From contig NZ_KB907260.1 of NCBI RefSeq assembly GCF_000381905.1, positions 1 through 64,000 on the forward strand: 64,000 nt of DNA. The letters run 5' to 3'. The stretch's first letter is position 1, and every line of letters begins with the position of its first letter. The notes beneath the pieces are model-generated. The model was not told the origin of the DNA, ran no database searches, and saw only the letters and a list, made by a program, of their open reading frames with translations. This document shows positions 8,101 through 15,664 of this stretch, piece after piece. The position numbers and the translations under genes were made by a program. This stretch comes from Paenibacillus fonticola DSM 21315. Lineage in GTDB: Bacteria > Bacillota > Bacilli > Paenibacillales > Paenibacillaceae.

Positions 8101-9204
8101 TTGTCACAACCTGTTCTTGGCATCTTGACGTTGTATATGAATAACAAGAAGCAGCTCGAGGAGCGTCATATTTATCAAAAGATGATAACAGAAGGCCAAA
8201 AAATAGGGTTAGATGTTTTCGTTTTTACACCGATGGACGTTGTTGAAGCGAAGAAAATGATTCACGGGCTTCACTATAATCCAAAAACTAATAAGTGGTC
8301 GCGGAAATGGCGAAGCTTTCCCCATCTCATCTTCGACAGGTGCAGGATTCAGAAGAGCAAGCGTTTTGAGCAGTTAATCCGGTTCCGCGCGCGTTATGGA
8401 AGCCTTCAATTTTTGAACCGCCCGCTGCGCGATAAATGGACGATACATCAGCTTCTCTCCCGTAAGTCAAAATTTAAATCCCATTTGCCGGAAACTGCCT
8501 TATTTCAGCATATGGGTGATGTGAGCAAACTATTGAGATATCATCCCAGCGTGTATATTAAACCGATACAGGGCACAGGGGGAAGAGGCATTTTGCGCGT
8601 CGACCGGGTAGGTCCCGAAAAATATTTAATCCAAGGCAGAAGACTAAACAGAAAAATCATTCCGCCGCAAACGGTCCACAGAGCGAGATTAACCCCTTAT
8701 TTAACGCAGTGGAAAACAAAAAAACGCTATCTTGTACAGCAAGGCATTGAAATCAAACTTCCTAACGGACGGGTACATGATTATCGCATGCTCGTTCAGA
8801 AGAACGGTGCAGGACAATGGGCGGTTACCGGATGCGCAGGAAGAGTCGGTGCCCCGCGCAGCGTAACTTCCAATTTGCATGGGGGCGGTCATGCCGTGCC
8901 GATGAGCACACTGCTGAAGCAAGCCGGACATAATGAAGAGAAACGGGCTGAAATCCGCAGCACAGCTGAGCGGCTTAGCCTCGATATTGCCGCAACACTG
9001 GAAGCGAATTTCGGGGCGCTGTGCGAGCTGGCTCTCGATCTGGCCATTGACCGAAGCGGAAAAGTGTATGTGCTCGAGGTAAACCCCAAGCCGGCCCGGG
9101 AGGTGTTTATCCAATCCGGCGACTCTGATGCTTACCGTACCGCCATCGTAAGACCGCTCGAATATGCACTCTGGATACACAAGCAAAAGGCCGCTTCTTC
9201 CTAG
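8101..9204 (+). CDS. YheC-like ATP-grasp protein (array copy 5)
   Basis: 367 residues from the TTG at 8101, which I prefer because GAAGGTGA lies five bases upstream and the protein then begins LSQPVLGILTLYMNNKK, like other YheC proteins. A GTG at 8092 would be inside that SD. Core motifs: YIKPIQGTGGRGILRV near residue 152, HDYRMLVQK, LHGGGHAV, and VYVLEVNPKPAR near residue 323. The nucleotide-loop Lys is Arg (GGRGI). It resembles copy 2 in the HGGG loop and in the C-terminal PKPA/SKPG region. It ends the array, and a hairpin overlaps its stop codon. Confidence 0.88.
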   Translation: MSQPVLGILTLYMNNKKQLEERHIYQKMITEGQKIGLDVFVFTPMDVVEAKKMIHGLHYNPKTNKWSRKWRSFPHLIFDRCRIQKSKRFEQLIRFRARYGSLQFLNRPLRDKWTIHQLLSRKSKFKSHLPETALFQHMGDVSKLLRYHPSVYIKPIQGTGGRGILRVDRVGPEKYLIQGRRLNRKIIPPQTVHRARLTPYLTQWKTKKRYLVQQGIEIKLPNGRVHDYRMLVQKNGAGQWAVTGCAGRVGAPRSVTSNLHGGGHAVPMSTLLKQAGHNEEKRAEIRSTAERLSLDIAATLEANFGALCELALDLAIDRSGKVYVLEVNPKPAREVFIQSGDSDAYRTAIVRPLEYALWIHKQKAASS

Positions 9205-9230
9205 TGGAAGGGCGGCCGGCGCTGTCGCTT
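9189..9230 (+). terminator. terminator-like hairpin ending the ATP-grasp array
   Basis: GGCCGC-TT-CTTCC and GGAAG-G-GCGGCC form an interrupted 11-bp stem around a TAGT loop that contains the stop codon of array copy 5. A T-rich stretch (CTTTTATTTTG) begins about 13 nt beyond the stem, further than usual, so termination is plausible but not certain. Confidence 0.5.
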
Positions 9231-9238
9231 TTATTTTG

Positions 9239-9952
9239 TTATCCGGGGTTGTTCACTTTAGGCACTTCGGCTGCTTGATCGTAAAGTGAAATCAATTCAT
9301 CAAAGGAAGATATGAGCGCATCCGACCCGCTCAGCTCCTGCCCCTGGCCAAATCCCGCATAGGCACAGCCGATGACCGTCTGGCCGTTCTCTTTCCCCGC
9401 TTCCACATCAGAAGAACGATCCCCAATCATCCAAGCGCTGGTGACGTCATGATTATCCAGCAGCAGCCTCACCAAATCTACCTTTGAAGCTGTTTGATAC
9501 TCTCCGGCGCTATATATGCCTTCAAACAGCGGGAATATGCCGTGTGTATTCGCTACCTCTTTTACATAATGCTCCAGACCGTTACTGGCTACAAAGAGGC
9601 GCACTCCGCGCTTCTTCAATTGTTCAAGCGTCTCCGCCACACGCGGATACAGCTCTGTCGCATACTCCTTTAAACCGATAAGCTCGAATTCCAGCAGCAG
9701 TTCGTCGGCCCGCCGGTGAACGGTTACATCATGGTCCGGCAGCACTCTTTTCCAAATATCGTCCAACAGCATACCTAACCCGCTCAGTATCCGTTCTTCA
9801 GGGGGAGTCTCCCCCGCATACAAATTTTCCTTCCGCAGCTGGTCGAACAAACGATGATACACCGGAATGAGAAGCGTCTCCGTTTTAAACAATGTACCGT
9901 CCATATCAAAAATCATCGCATCAGGTTTAATCAATCGAGTGGTCGTGTCCAT
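9239..9952 (-). CDS. HAD-superfamily hydrolase (phosphoglycolate phosphatase-like)
   Basis: 237 residues. Motif I is FDMDGTLF (nucleophile Asp and acid/base Asp), motif II is FVASNG (Ser replaced at the expected place by S-N), motif III Lys lies in TASKVDLV, and motif IV is MIGDRSSDVEAG. The helical cap between motif I and II is of the C1 type found in phosphoglycolate phosphatases, PpaX and related enzymes. Substrate cannot be told from sequence. The start is the ATG at 9950-9952, with AGGAAGGA eight bases upstream; a longer frame has no SD. It is convergent with the ATP-grasp array and monocistronic. Confidence 0.85.
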   Translation of the reverse strand: MDTTTRLIKPDAMIFDMDGTLFKTETLLIPVYHRLFDQLRKENLYAGETPPEERILSGLGMLLDDIWKRVLPDHDVTVHRRADELLLEFELIGLKEYATELYPRVAETLEQLKKRGVRLFVASNGLEHYVKEVANTHGIFPLFEGIYSAGEYQTASKVDLVRLLLDNHDVTSAWMIGDRSSDVEAGKENGQTVIGCAYAGFGQGQELSGSDALISSFDELISLYDQAAEVPKVNNPG

Positions 9953-10034
9953 GTCCGTATTCCTTCCTATCCTTGTAATAGCCCCATGATATGCCATACA
10001 GCAGCCATTGTAAACCCCGATATGGTCTATGGAA

Positions 10035-10063
10035 TGTTAACTCGAAATCAAATTATGTATAAT
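10035..10063 (+). promoter_or_regulatory. candidate promoter for the sortase operon
   Basis: A perfect TATAAT -10 (10058-10063) with TGTTAA 17 bp upstream as a poor -35. It is placed 68 nt before the start of the MPKTG protein gene and no better match is seen in the gap. Confidence 0.4.
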
Positions 10064-10130
10064 TTCCCAGCTTAGAAAAATGGGTAACGGATACCCTATC
10101 AATGGGGAAATACAAAATTCAAGGAGGTAC

Positions 10131-10391
10131 ATGATGAAAAAAATATCCGTTGCTATCTTATCGGCCTGTTTGTTGTTTTCCGCTGCTTCCGCAGTAGGGG
10201 CTGCTCCGGCAAAACCTCATGCAAAGCATGAGCATAAAGTTCACACCAAATCCACGCACAAAATGCATCATAAGAAAGCCCCTCACCACAAAGGCATTCA
10301 CACGAAAAGCATAAAAGCAAAAGGCATCAAAACAAAAGCGACTCAAATGCCGAAAACTGGATTTGGCGGCGCAAGCGAGCAAACAGAATAA
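10131..10391 (+). CDS. secreted His/Lys-rich protein with MPKTG sorting-like motif
   Basis: 86 residues from the first of two adjacent ATGs, AAGGAGG five bases upstream. A signal peptide (MMKKISVAILSACLLFSAAS, cleavage probably after AVGA) is followed by about 45 residues made almost only of His, Lys, Thr, Ala, Gly and Ile with repeated H-T-K, I-K-A-K-G, I-K-T-K patterns. The C-terminus is QMPKTGFGGASEQTE. MPKTG resembles an LPxTG sortase signal, and a class F sortase gene follows 42 nt downstream, so I infer that this is its dedicated substrate. Unlike normal sortase substrates there is no hydrophobic anchor or basic tail after the motif. The high His/Lys content suggests cell-wall or metal binding, unproven. 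Confidence 0.8.
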   Translation: MMKKISVAILSACLLFSAASAVGAAPAKPHAKHEHKVHTKSTHKMHHKKAPHHKGIHTKSIKAKGIKTKATQMPKTGFGGASEQTE

Positions 10392-10392
10392 G

Positions 10393-10436
10393 AAGGAGGA
10401 TGAAAGAGGGCATTCCCCTCTTTCTCTCTTATTATG
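10393..10436 (+). promoter_or_regulatory. SD-hairpin-start arrangement before the sortase gene
   Basis: A strong AAGGAGG (10393-10399) lies 34 nt before the sortase ATG (10434), too far for direct use. Between them GAAAGAGGG (10402-10410) and CCCTCTTTC (10416-10424) form a perfect 9-bp stem with a CATTC loop. Folding it leaves an effective SD-to-ATG distance of about 11 nt. Nothing SD-like occurs in the last 20 nt before the ATG. The hairpin could also work as a weak attenuator, since TCTCTTATT follows it. Confidence 0.65.
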
Positions 10437-11075
10437 ATAAAAAAATGGCCATACATTCTCCTGCTTTTCGTTTTTGCTGCTATGAGTGCGGGATGTACGT
10501 CATCTAAACCAGTGAAAGAGAATACAATACCAAATCAACAATCCGGATCTGCTCCATCACCGCCACTACAGATCAATATTGATCCTGATGATATTCCCCA
10601 GGAAATCAAACGTGAACCGCCCGAGCCGTTTATGCCTACAGAGCTCATAATTCCCGCTGTAAAGGTAAAGGCTAAGGTGGAACCGGTCGGGGTACTGCCG
10701 AATGGGCAAATGGACGTTCCCAAACATACAAATCTCGTAGGGTTATTACACCCCGGGGTTATCGCGGGAGAACGGGGCAATATGGTTATGGACGGTCATG
10801 TGGACAGCTATACTGGCCCGGCTGTTTTTTTTAATTTAAAAAAATTAAAGACTGGCGACCAAATTGTCGTTCGCAATCAGAAACGGCGTCAGTTGACCTA
10901 TATTGTGCAATCCGTGGAAGCTTATCGCACGGCGGAGGCACCTGTAGACAAAGTGTTTGGAGAAACAGACGTTCCAATGCTCAATTTAGTAACCTGTACT
11001 GGAAAATACAGTAGGAAAAAAAAGGAGCATGAGCAAAGACTGATTGTATTTGCCAAGCTGGATGGTGAATTATGA
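10434..11075 (+). CDS. class F (SrtF-like) sortase
   Basis: 213 residues. A hydrophobic N-terminus ends in MSAGC (Cys21), a possible but weak lipobox, then a Pro-rich linker of about 40 residues. The sortase domain starts near residue 67 (PTELIIPAVKVKAKVEPVG) and has the catalytic His122 in MDGHVDSYTG, Cys188 in NLVTCTG and Arg202 in EQRLIVFA. The short domain with no C-terminal membrane segment is typical of class F. Sortases cut a sorting motif and transfer the protein to the wall or another nucleophile. The upstream gene provides the probable substrate; the downstream amidase gene overlaps its stop by four bases (ATGA). Confidence 0.9.
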   Translation: MIKKWPYILLLFVFAAMSAGCTSSKPVKENTIPNQQSGSAPSPPLQINIDPDDIPQEIKREPPEPFMPTELIIPAVKVKAKVEPVGVLPNGQMDVPKHTNLVGLLHPGVIAGERGNMVMDGHVDSYTGPAVFFNLKKLKTGDQIVVRNQKRRQLTYIVQSVEAYRTAEAPVDKVFGETDVPMLNLVTCTGKYSRKKKEHEQRLIVFAKLDGEL

Positions 11076-12193
11076 ACTTAACCCATAAAATTGTGAGTGC
11101 CACATTGGCCATTTGCCTGACTTTGCTTTCTTTTAACGAAACTATTGCTGCTGATGATGAAAAGCACGAGCAAGAGGTTAGAACCTTTCTCGAGGAGCTT
11201 TTTCAGCAGAGAGCCCAAATTCTCGTCAATCGGGACACTGATCGCCTGGAGAGCCTATATGCGAGCAGCACAAACATAAGCAAATATGCTCTCCGAAATG
11301 AACGGAATCGCACGAATTATTTGAATGAATGGGCGTCGAAACGGGCAATCAAGCTGGTAAAGGCAGAGAGCAAAATTCGTATCGTGCGCCTGAACGTTTC
11401 AAAGGATACAGCCAAGGTATCTTTAGTTCATTCACTGAAAGTCAGCTATACCTATATGAATAAAATAGTACCTGTTCAATGGTTCGGCATTGGAACTACC
11501 CATTTTTTAACCTTAAAAAAAATAAACAACGAATGGAAGGTCAACAAAGAGTGGTATTTGGATCCGCTTGAGGAAAACCCCAATAAAATAGCAGTTACCC
11601 CGGATGGGATTTCACCGTCTGTTTCCTATCAGCAAAAAGTTGTGGACGGCAAAAGATACCGGCGGGCACGTGCAGTACAATACGCGAATAAATACGCAGG
11701 CACAGCTTGGGGAGCAGGCAATGATCATCGCTATAACCGAAAATATGCGAACTATTCCGGGCAGGGAGGAGATTGCACAAACTTTACCTCCCAGGTCATT
11801 GGCGATGAACAAGAAGGCGGCGGTTTGCCGATGACCGGTGCTTGGCGTTATTTCTATAAAAAAGGAGGAAGCGAAGCCTGGATTCGAACGGATTCCTTCC
11901 ACAATTTCCTCCTGTATTCCGGATACGGAAAGCTGCTGGCCAAAGGGGACTTTAACCAAATTGTCGACCCCTCATCCAAATATCCGGACGGAGCCATCGC
12001 ACATATTCAGCCAGGAGATTTGATAGGGTATATCATCAGCGGCAGCGATGTAGACCACTTCTCAGTTGTCGTCGGCTTTGACGATTACGGCTATCCGCTT
12101 GTCAATTCACATTCTGCTGACCGTTACCGCGTACCTTTCGATCTAGGATGGGATAAATATACCAAATACTTATTGATTCACATTAAAGATTAG
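11072..12193 (+). CDS. secreted amidase-domain protein (Amidase_6 type)
   Basis: 373 residues. A signal peptide (MNLTHKIVSATLAICLTLLS to about NETIA) is followed by a helical/NTF2-like region to about residue 170. The C-terminal domain holds the putative-amidase signature: RRARAVQYANKYAG, then GGDCTNFTSQVI (likely catalytic Cys), and VDHFSVVVGFDDYGYPLVNS (likely catalytic His). This is the Amidase_6 domain, a papain-like fold proposed to cut peptides or cell-wall amides. It overlaps the sortase stop codon (ATGA), indicating translational coupling, so the three genes probably act together at the cell surface. Substrate unknown. Confidence 0.87.
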   Translation: MNLTHKIVSATLAICLTLLSFNETIAADDEKHEQEVRTFLEELFQQRAQILVNRDTDRLESLYASSTNISKYALRNERNRTNYLNEWASKRAIKLVKAESKIRIVRLNVSKDTAKVSLVHSLKVSYTYMNKIVPVQWFGIGTTHFLTLKKINNEWKVNKEWYLDPLEENPNKIAVTPDGISPSVSYQQKVVDGKRYRRARAVQYANKYAGTAWGAGNDHRYNRKYANYSGQGGDCTNFTSQVIGDEQEGGGLPMTGAWRYFYKKGGSEAWIRTDSFHNFLLYSGYGKLLAKGDFNQIVDPSSKYPDGAIAHIQPGDLIGYIISGSDVDHFSVVVGFDDYGYPLVNSHSADRYRVPFDLGWDKYTKYLLIHIKD

Positions 12194-12287
12194 TCCATGG
12201 CATGATTTATTAGCTTGTCAGCATAACGGCAAATTTGCGTCATACAATAAAGAATTGAAAGACAATGACCTTTATGCTGGAGGCAAT

Positions 12288-13778
12288 ATGAAATCATCCC
12301 GCCTGGTAAAGCAATCTGCGATTCGAGCCGGTGCGATGGCTGTTGTGAAGCTGATCGGACTGATCGGACGAGTCATCTTAACCAGATTGGTAGGTGCCGA
12401 GGGAATCGGTCTGTATCAAATGGCGTATTCCTTTTACGGCCTGCTGCTTATGATCTTTGGAGGGCTGCCAACCGCCTTGGCTATTATTACGGCAAAAAAG
12501 CCTTGGCTTGGTTGGCATTTTTTTAAATCGTTGTCCCTGATCGCTATGATGCTTGGGGGCATATTAAGTCTGGTTGTATTCTGGAATGCTTCCGCCCTTT
12601 CCATCGTTTTAGGAAATCCGGGCTTGCAATACGCTTTGCGGAGCCTGGCGCCCGCCATCTTTGCTGCTCCGTTACTCGGCTTGTTACGAGGCTACTTACA
12701 GGGGCTTGAACGCTTTAATATTATTGCAGTTTCCGAGGTAATAGAGCAGGGGAGCCGGATTTTTGCTATGCTGCTTATTGCCGGTTATCTATTATCCCAA
12801 GGCATTGATATAGCGGTAGGCGGCGGGGTCCTCGCTACTTTCATCGGCGCGCTTATTTCCTTCACTTTACTGACGATATATGTGTCTGCAGATCAACGAA
12901 AACATCCCATCACTCCGCTCCCTGCACACAAACTGCCCTTCGGCTGGCTATTCAAAGCTTCCTTCATCATTTCACTGACTCGCCTGCTGATCCCGGCTTC
13001 TGATTTCATCGATGCTATCCTTATTCCGGGCAGACTGAAGGCAGCCGGCTATGACACTTCACAAGCGACTGCAATGTACGGCGTAATTACGGGGATGGCA
13101 GCAATTATCGTCTATACGCCTACACTTGTTACTCAAGCCCTTAGCCATACAGTAACGATTCGGATGGCTAACTATTGGCAGCGGAAGCTATGGCCCCAAT
13201 TCCACAAGCTGTTCTCTCTTTCATTGGAAGCTGCCTGGTTGTGGGGACTATCATCTGCTATATACATGTATGTGTACGCCTCTGAGCTTTCCCTATTTAT
13301 TTTCAACACGTCCGAGGCAGCAAAGCCTATTCAGTATTTAGCTATTCTGCCCGTCATCGTCGGCTTTCGGGAACTGTCCACCAGCATCCTCTGGTCACAG
13401 GACATTAAAAAAATTACCTTTTTCGGATTACTGATTGGCATTATCTGTTCCATCATCATTCAATATGTGCTCATCGCGATCCCGGGATTCGGTTATATCG
13501 GGGCGGCACTTGGCATCCTTGTTATGGAGATCCTGTCTTCTCTATGGAACTATTATGCTCTAAAAATCAAATTCGTCAGCGCGCTGAAATTCGTCCCCTA
13601 CCTGATCCTCGATACGTTAGTTTTGATCGGAGCGATGTATCTTATTCATTCATTGTCCAGTTGGTGGAATGATGGGCCTATAAGCTTGGTCGGCTTCCTG
13701 CTGGAGACGATTTTGTTCTTCTGCGCAGCAGGAGCTTTCATGTATGTACGTTTCAAGGGGAAAATATTAGCGGGATAG
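12288..13778 (+). CDS. SpoVB-like flippase (MOP/MATE-type polysaccharide exporter)
   Basis: 496 residues with about 14 hydrophobic segments. The N-terminus KQSAIRAGAMAVVKLIGLIG and ILTRLVGAEGIGLYQMA is the hallmark of the stage V sporulation protein B/oligosaccharide flippase group, related to MurJ. Such proteins move lipid-linked saccharides across the membrane; SpoVB acts in cortex peptidoglycan synthesis. Start is ATG at 12288 with CTGGAGG five bases before; a more upstream ATG has no SD. Transcribed away from the amidase gene with 94 nt between. Its last 12 bases overlap the 3' end of the convergent SCO gene. Several paralogues are usual in this group, so the exact substrate is not assigned. 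Confidence 0.88.
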   Translation: MKSSRLVKQSAIRAGAMAVVKLIGLIGRVILTRLVGAEGIGLYQMAYSFYGLLLMIFGGLPTALAIITAKKPWLGWHFFKSLSLIAMMLGGILSLVVFWNASALSIVLGNPGLQYALRSLAPAIFAAPLLGLLRGYLQGLERFNIIAVSEVIEQGSRIFAMLLIAGYLLSQGIDIAVGGGVLATFIGALISFTLLTIYVSADQRKHPITPLPAHKLPFGWLFKASFIISLTRLLIPASDFIDAILIPGRLKAAGYDTSQATAMYGVITGMAAIIVYTPTLVTQALSHTVTIRMANYWQRKLWPQFHKLFSLSLEAAWLWGLSSAIYMYVYASELSLFIFNTSEAAKPIQYLAILPVIVGFRELSTSILWSQDIKKITFFGLLIGIICSIIIQYVLIAIPGFGYIGAALGILVMEILSSLWNYYALKIKFVSALKFVPYLILDTLVLIGAMYLIHSLSSWWNDGPISLVGFLLETILFFCAAGAFMYVRFKGKILAG

Positions 13779-14363
13779 CGCTTTAATGTCCTTAATTATT
13801 TTACTATACGGCGGCTCCTGGCCATCGTATCTTGTGACGATCGTTCCCGAGCGATCGACCAAATAGAACGAAATTCCATGAATCACTTGATCTCCAATCG
13901 CGTCCTTCTGAATTGCGCTCTTGAAGCTTTGCTGCCCGAAGGCTTGCATCTCTTCAAATGAATAGCCCGTTAAAGCATGCCAGTTATCGAAGTCATCCGT
14001 AAATTTGCCGATATACTTCTTTAAAGCTTCGGGGGTGTCCTTCTCAGGATCGACCGTGAAGGACACCAGTTCGGCCTGCAATCCAGCTGCCTGCAGCTCT
14101 CTTTGCAGCTTGGCCATGTTCGCTGTTAAAGTCGGACATACGGTGGAGCAGTTCGTAAACATAAAGTGGGCGACCCACACTTTGTCTTCTAGATCAGCCA
14201 ATCCAAAGGGCTGGCTTTCCTGATTGATAAATTCGAATGATTCCACCGGGATACTGAGGTCATTCGGTTTACGGCTGCCAAGAGAAGCTGTTAACAGCAC
14301 GATCGCTGCAACCACTAATACAGCAATAATGCCAATATCGATCATACGCCGCATTTTTTTCAT
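13767..14363 (-). CDS. SCO1/SenC/PrrC-family copper chaperone
   Basis: 198 residues. One N-terminal membrane anchor (IGIIAVLVVAAIVLLTASLG) and a thioredoxin-like domain outside. The copper ligands are visible: Cys72 and Cys76 in TNCSTVCPTL and His162 in VIHGISFYLVD. SCO proteins deliver copper to the CuA site of cytochrome c oxidase (B. subtilis YpmQ). It follows the cytochrome c gene by 12 nt and has AAAGGGG before the ATG, so the two are co-transcribed with the FixH-like gene. Together with the upstream nos-type genes the region appears devoted to copper and cytochrome assembly. Confidence 0.92.
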   Translation of the reverse strand: MKKMRRMIDIGIIAVLVVAAIVLLTASLGSRKPNDLSIPVESFEFINQESQPFGLADLEDKVWVAHFMFTNCSTVCPTLTANMAKLQRELQAAGLQAELVSFTVDPEKDTPEALKKYIGKFTDDFDNWHALTGYSFEEMQAFGQQSFKSAIQKDAIGDQVIHGISFYLVDRSGTIVTRYDGQEPPYSKIIKDIKALSR

Positions 14364-14375
14364 TCGCTTGCCCCT

Positions 14376-14750
14376 TTAATCACCTGTTTGAGAACCGAGC
14401 CATACCGCCAAAGCATCGATCTCCTCTGCTTTTAGCCTTTTTCCAAAAGCAGGCATGCCTTCCCTGCCCGCGCTGACCGCCTCCTTGATTTCCGCCTCGG
14501 TAAGCATCGCGCCGATATTCTGAAGGTTAGGACCTACCCGTCCGCTAAGATCCGCCGCATGACAGCTCGCACAATTTTGTTTATATATGAGTGTGGCCTT
14601 GCTTTCATTTGGACTCTTGGCTTGCCCTGAAGATGGGGGTCCGGTATCCTTGGCAGAACCCGATTGTCCACAAGCAGTTAAAGCGAATAAAGCAAATACC
14701 AGCAGGAGCAATTGCAGTGATCTTGTTCCTGTTCCTGTTCCTGTTCTCAT
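14376..14750 (-). CDS. lipoprotein cytochrome c (c551-like)
   Basis: 124 residues. Lipobox LTAC with Cys27, a Gly/Ser/Pro linker, then a small class I cytochrome c domain with heme motif C60-A-S-C63-H64 and a likely Met99 axial ligand in REGMPAFG. It resembles Bacillus cytochromes c550/c551 that carry electrons to terminal oxidases on the outer face of the membrane. Residues 2-9 (RTGTGTGT) are encoded by three near-perfect GGAACA hexanucleotides placed just before the hydrophobic core of the signal peptide, unusual for this region. GGGGAG lies nine bases before ATG. 12 nt from the SCO gene, 27 nt after the FixH-like gene. Confidence 0.92.
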   Translation of the reverse strand: MRTGTGTGTRSLQLLLLVFALFALTACGQSGSAKDTGPPSSGQAKSPNESKATLIYKQNCASCHAADLSGRVGPNLQNIGAMLTEAEIKEAVSAGREGMPAFGKRLKAEEIDALAVWLGSQTGD

Positions 14751-14777
14751 GTTTGCCTACTCCCCTTTGCCTCTCAT

Positions 14778-15239
14778 TTATTCCATATGCGAGCTCTTGT
14801 CATAGATCGAATCTTTCGCTTGTTCAATTTCCTCATCCGACACTTGACCAACAATGAACTGTTTCCGCGGCATATTGTGCATGTCACGGGCCGTTACATG
14901 GGCGATGACATTGTATACGCCAGCTTTGTCGAAGTTTCTGTCAATACTGTAAATTCCGTTGCCGGTATGCTTTCCTTCCAGCATTTCATGATGCTCTTCC
15001 CCGCTATACCATACTTCGAATATTACAGATTTGGCATCCGCCACTTCTTCGGTGCCTTGGGTCACCTTCGCTTGGATCAGAGCCGGCTCTCCGGGTTTCA
15101 GCTCTTCAGGCTCACTCATAATTTGTACTTCTATAATTTCCGGAATTTCATCAGCTAACCCTGTGGTACCGCTACTAGAGGAACATCCTGACACAATAGC
15201 AATCAGAAGTACAGACACGGCTGTTATCCATCTTTTCAT
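14778..15239 (-). CDS. FixH/YtkA-like lipoprotein
   Basis: 153 residues. Signal peptide with lipobox VSGC (Cys19), then one immunoglobulin-like beta domain: PEELKPGEPALIQAKVTQG, EVWYSGEEHHEMLEGKHTGN and GVYNVIAHVTARDMHNMPRK. This is the YtkA-like/FixH arrangement found near cytochrome oxidase and copper genes. The His and Met residues (HHEM, MHNM) could bind copper; this is inferred. A GGGGG-type SD precedes the ATG. First gene of the FixH-cytc-SCO transcript, or second if the small gene upstream is included. Confidence 0.85.
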   Translation of the reverse strand: MKRWITAVSVLLIAIVSGCSSSSGTTGLADEIPEIIEVQIMSEPEELKPGEPALIQAKVTQGTEEVADAKSVIFEVWYSGEEHHEMLEGKHTGNGIYSIDRNFDKAGVYNVIAHVTARDMHNMPRKQFIVGQVSDEEIEQAKDSIYDKSSHME

Positions 15240-15303
15240 ATGATCTTGCCCCCATCTCTCTAAATAATCGTTATTCCTGTCATCGTCATTCGTCTATAAT
15301 TCA

Positions 15304-15603
15304 TTACCAGTCCCACGGCCCTTTAACCATACCAAGACTGCTTAGCAAAGCGTTCATTATACTCGTCTTCTGGCTCAAGAGCGAATCCGTCGTACACTTG
15401 GCGTCCGCTTCATATTGAAGCTCTCTCGCCTTAGCGAGCGTAGACTCTGCTATATTATTCGTTACCTTAGCGTCGTTAAAGCAAGGCGGAGAGACATACA
15501 CATGCAGAGTATGATCCAAAATCATTCGCGTCTGCCCAGAAGGCTTGATGTTTATCCGGATAAATAACAGGCTGATTAAGATCAGTGCGCCCACTGTCAA
15601 CAC
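15304..15603 (-). CDS. small single-span membrane protein, unknown
   Basis: About 99-107 residues. One N-terminal hydrophobic segment (LTVGALILISLLFIRI) and a soluble outer part with two Cys (VSPPCFND and DAKCTTD) that might pair. The start is uncertain. GTG at 15601-15603 is the first standard start but has no nearby SD. A good SD (GGGAGGGA) sits 24-31 nt upstream of that GTG, directly before an in-frame ATA at 15625-15627, which would give the natural-looking N-terminus IAIKKTSIV. No ATG, GTG or TTG lies between the upstream stop and the GTG. The gap to the FixH-like gene is 64 nt. No family recognised. Confidence 0.6.
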   Translation of the reverse strand: MLTVGALILISLLFIRINIKPSGQTRMILDHTLHVYVSPPCFNDAKVTNNIAESTLAKARELQYEADAKCTTDSLLSQKTSIMNALLSSLGMVKGPWDW

Positions 15604-15650
15604 TATGCTTGTCTTTTTTATAGCTATTCCCTCCCTTACCGGCAGTATAT

Positions 15651-15664
15651 CTCATAATTATGAG
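15651..15664 (-). promoter_or_regulatory. 14-bp perfect palindrome, possible operator
   Basis: CTCATAATTATGAG is a perfect dyad. On the minus strand it sits just upstream of TATACT, a fair -10 hexamer for the small membrane protein gene and those behind it. No convincing -35 was found. It resembles AT-rich redox/metal regulator boxes in style but matches no consensus I can name with certainty. Confidence 0.35.

Noticed and set aside
10400-10510. Small frame starting ATG AAA GAG GGC between the MPKTG gene and the sortase gene
   Set aside because: The SD would overlap the ATG with no spacing, and the frame runs out of phase into the sortase gene.
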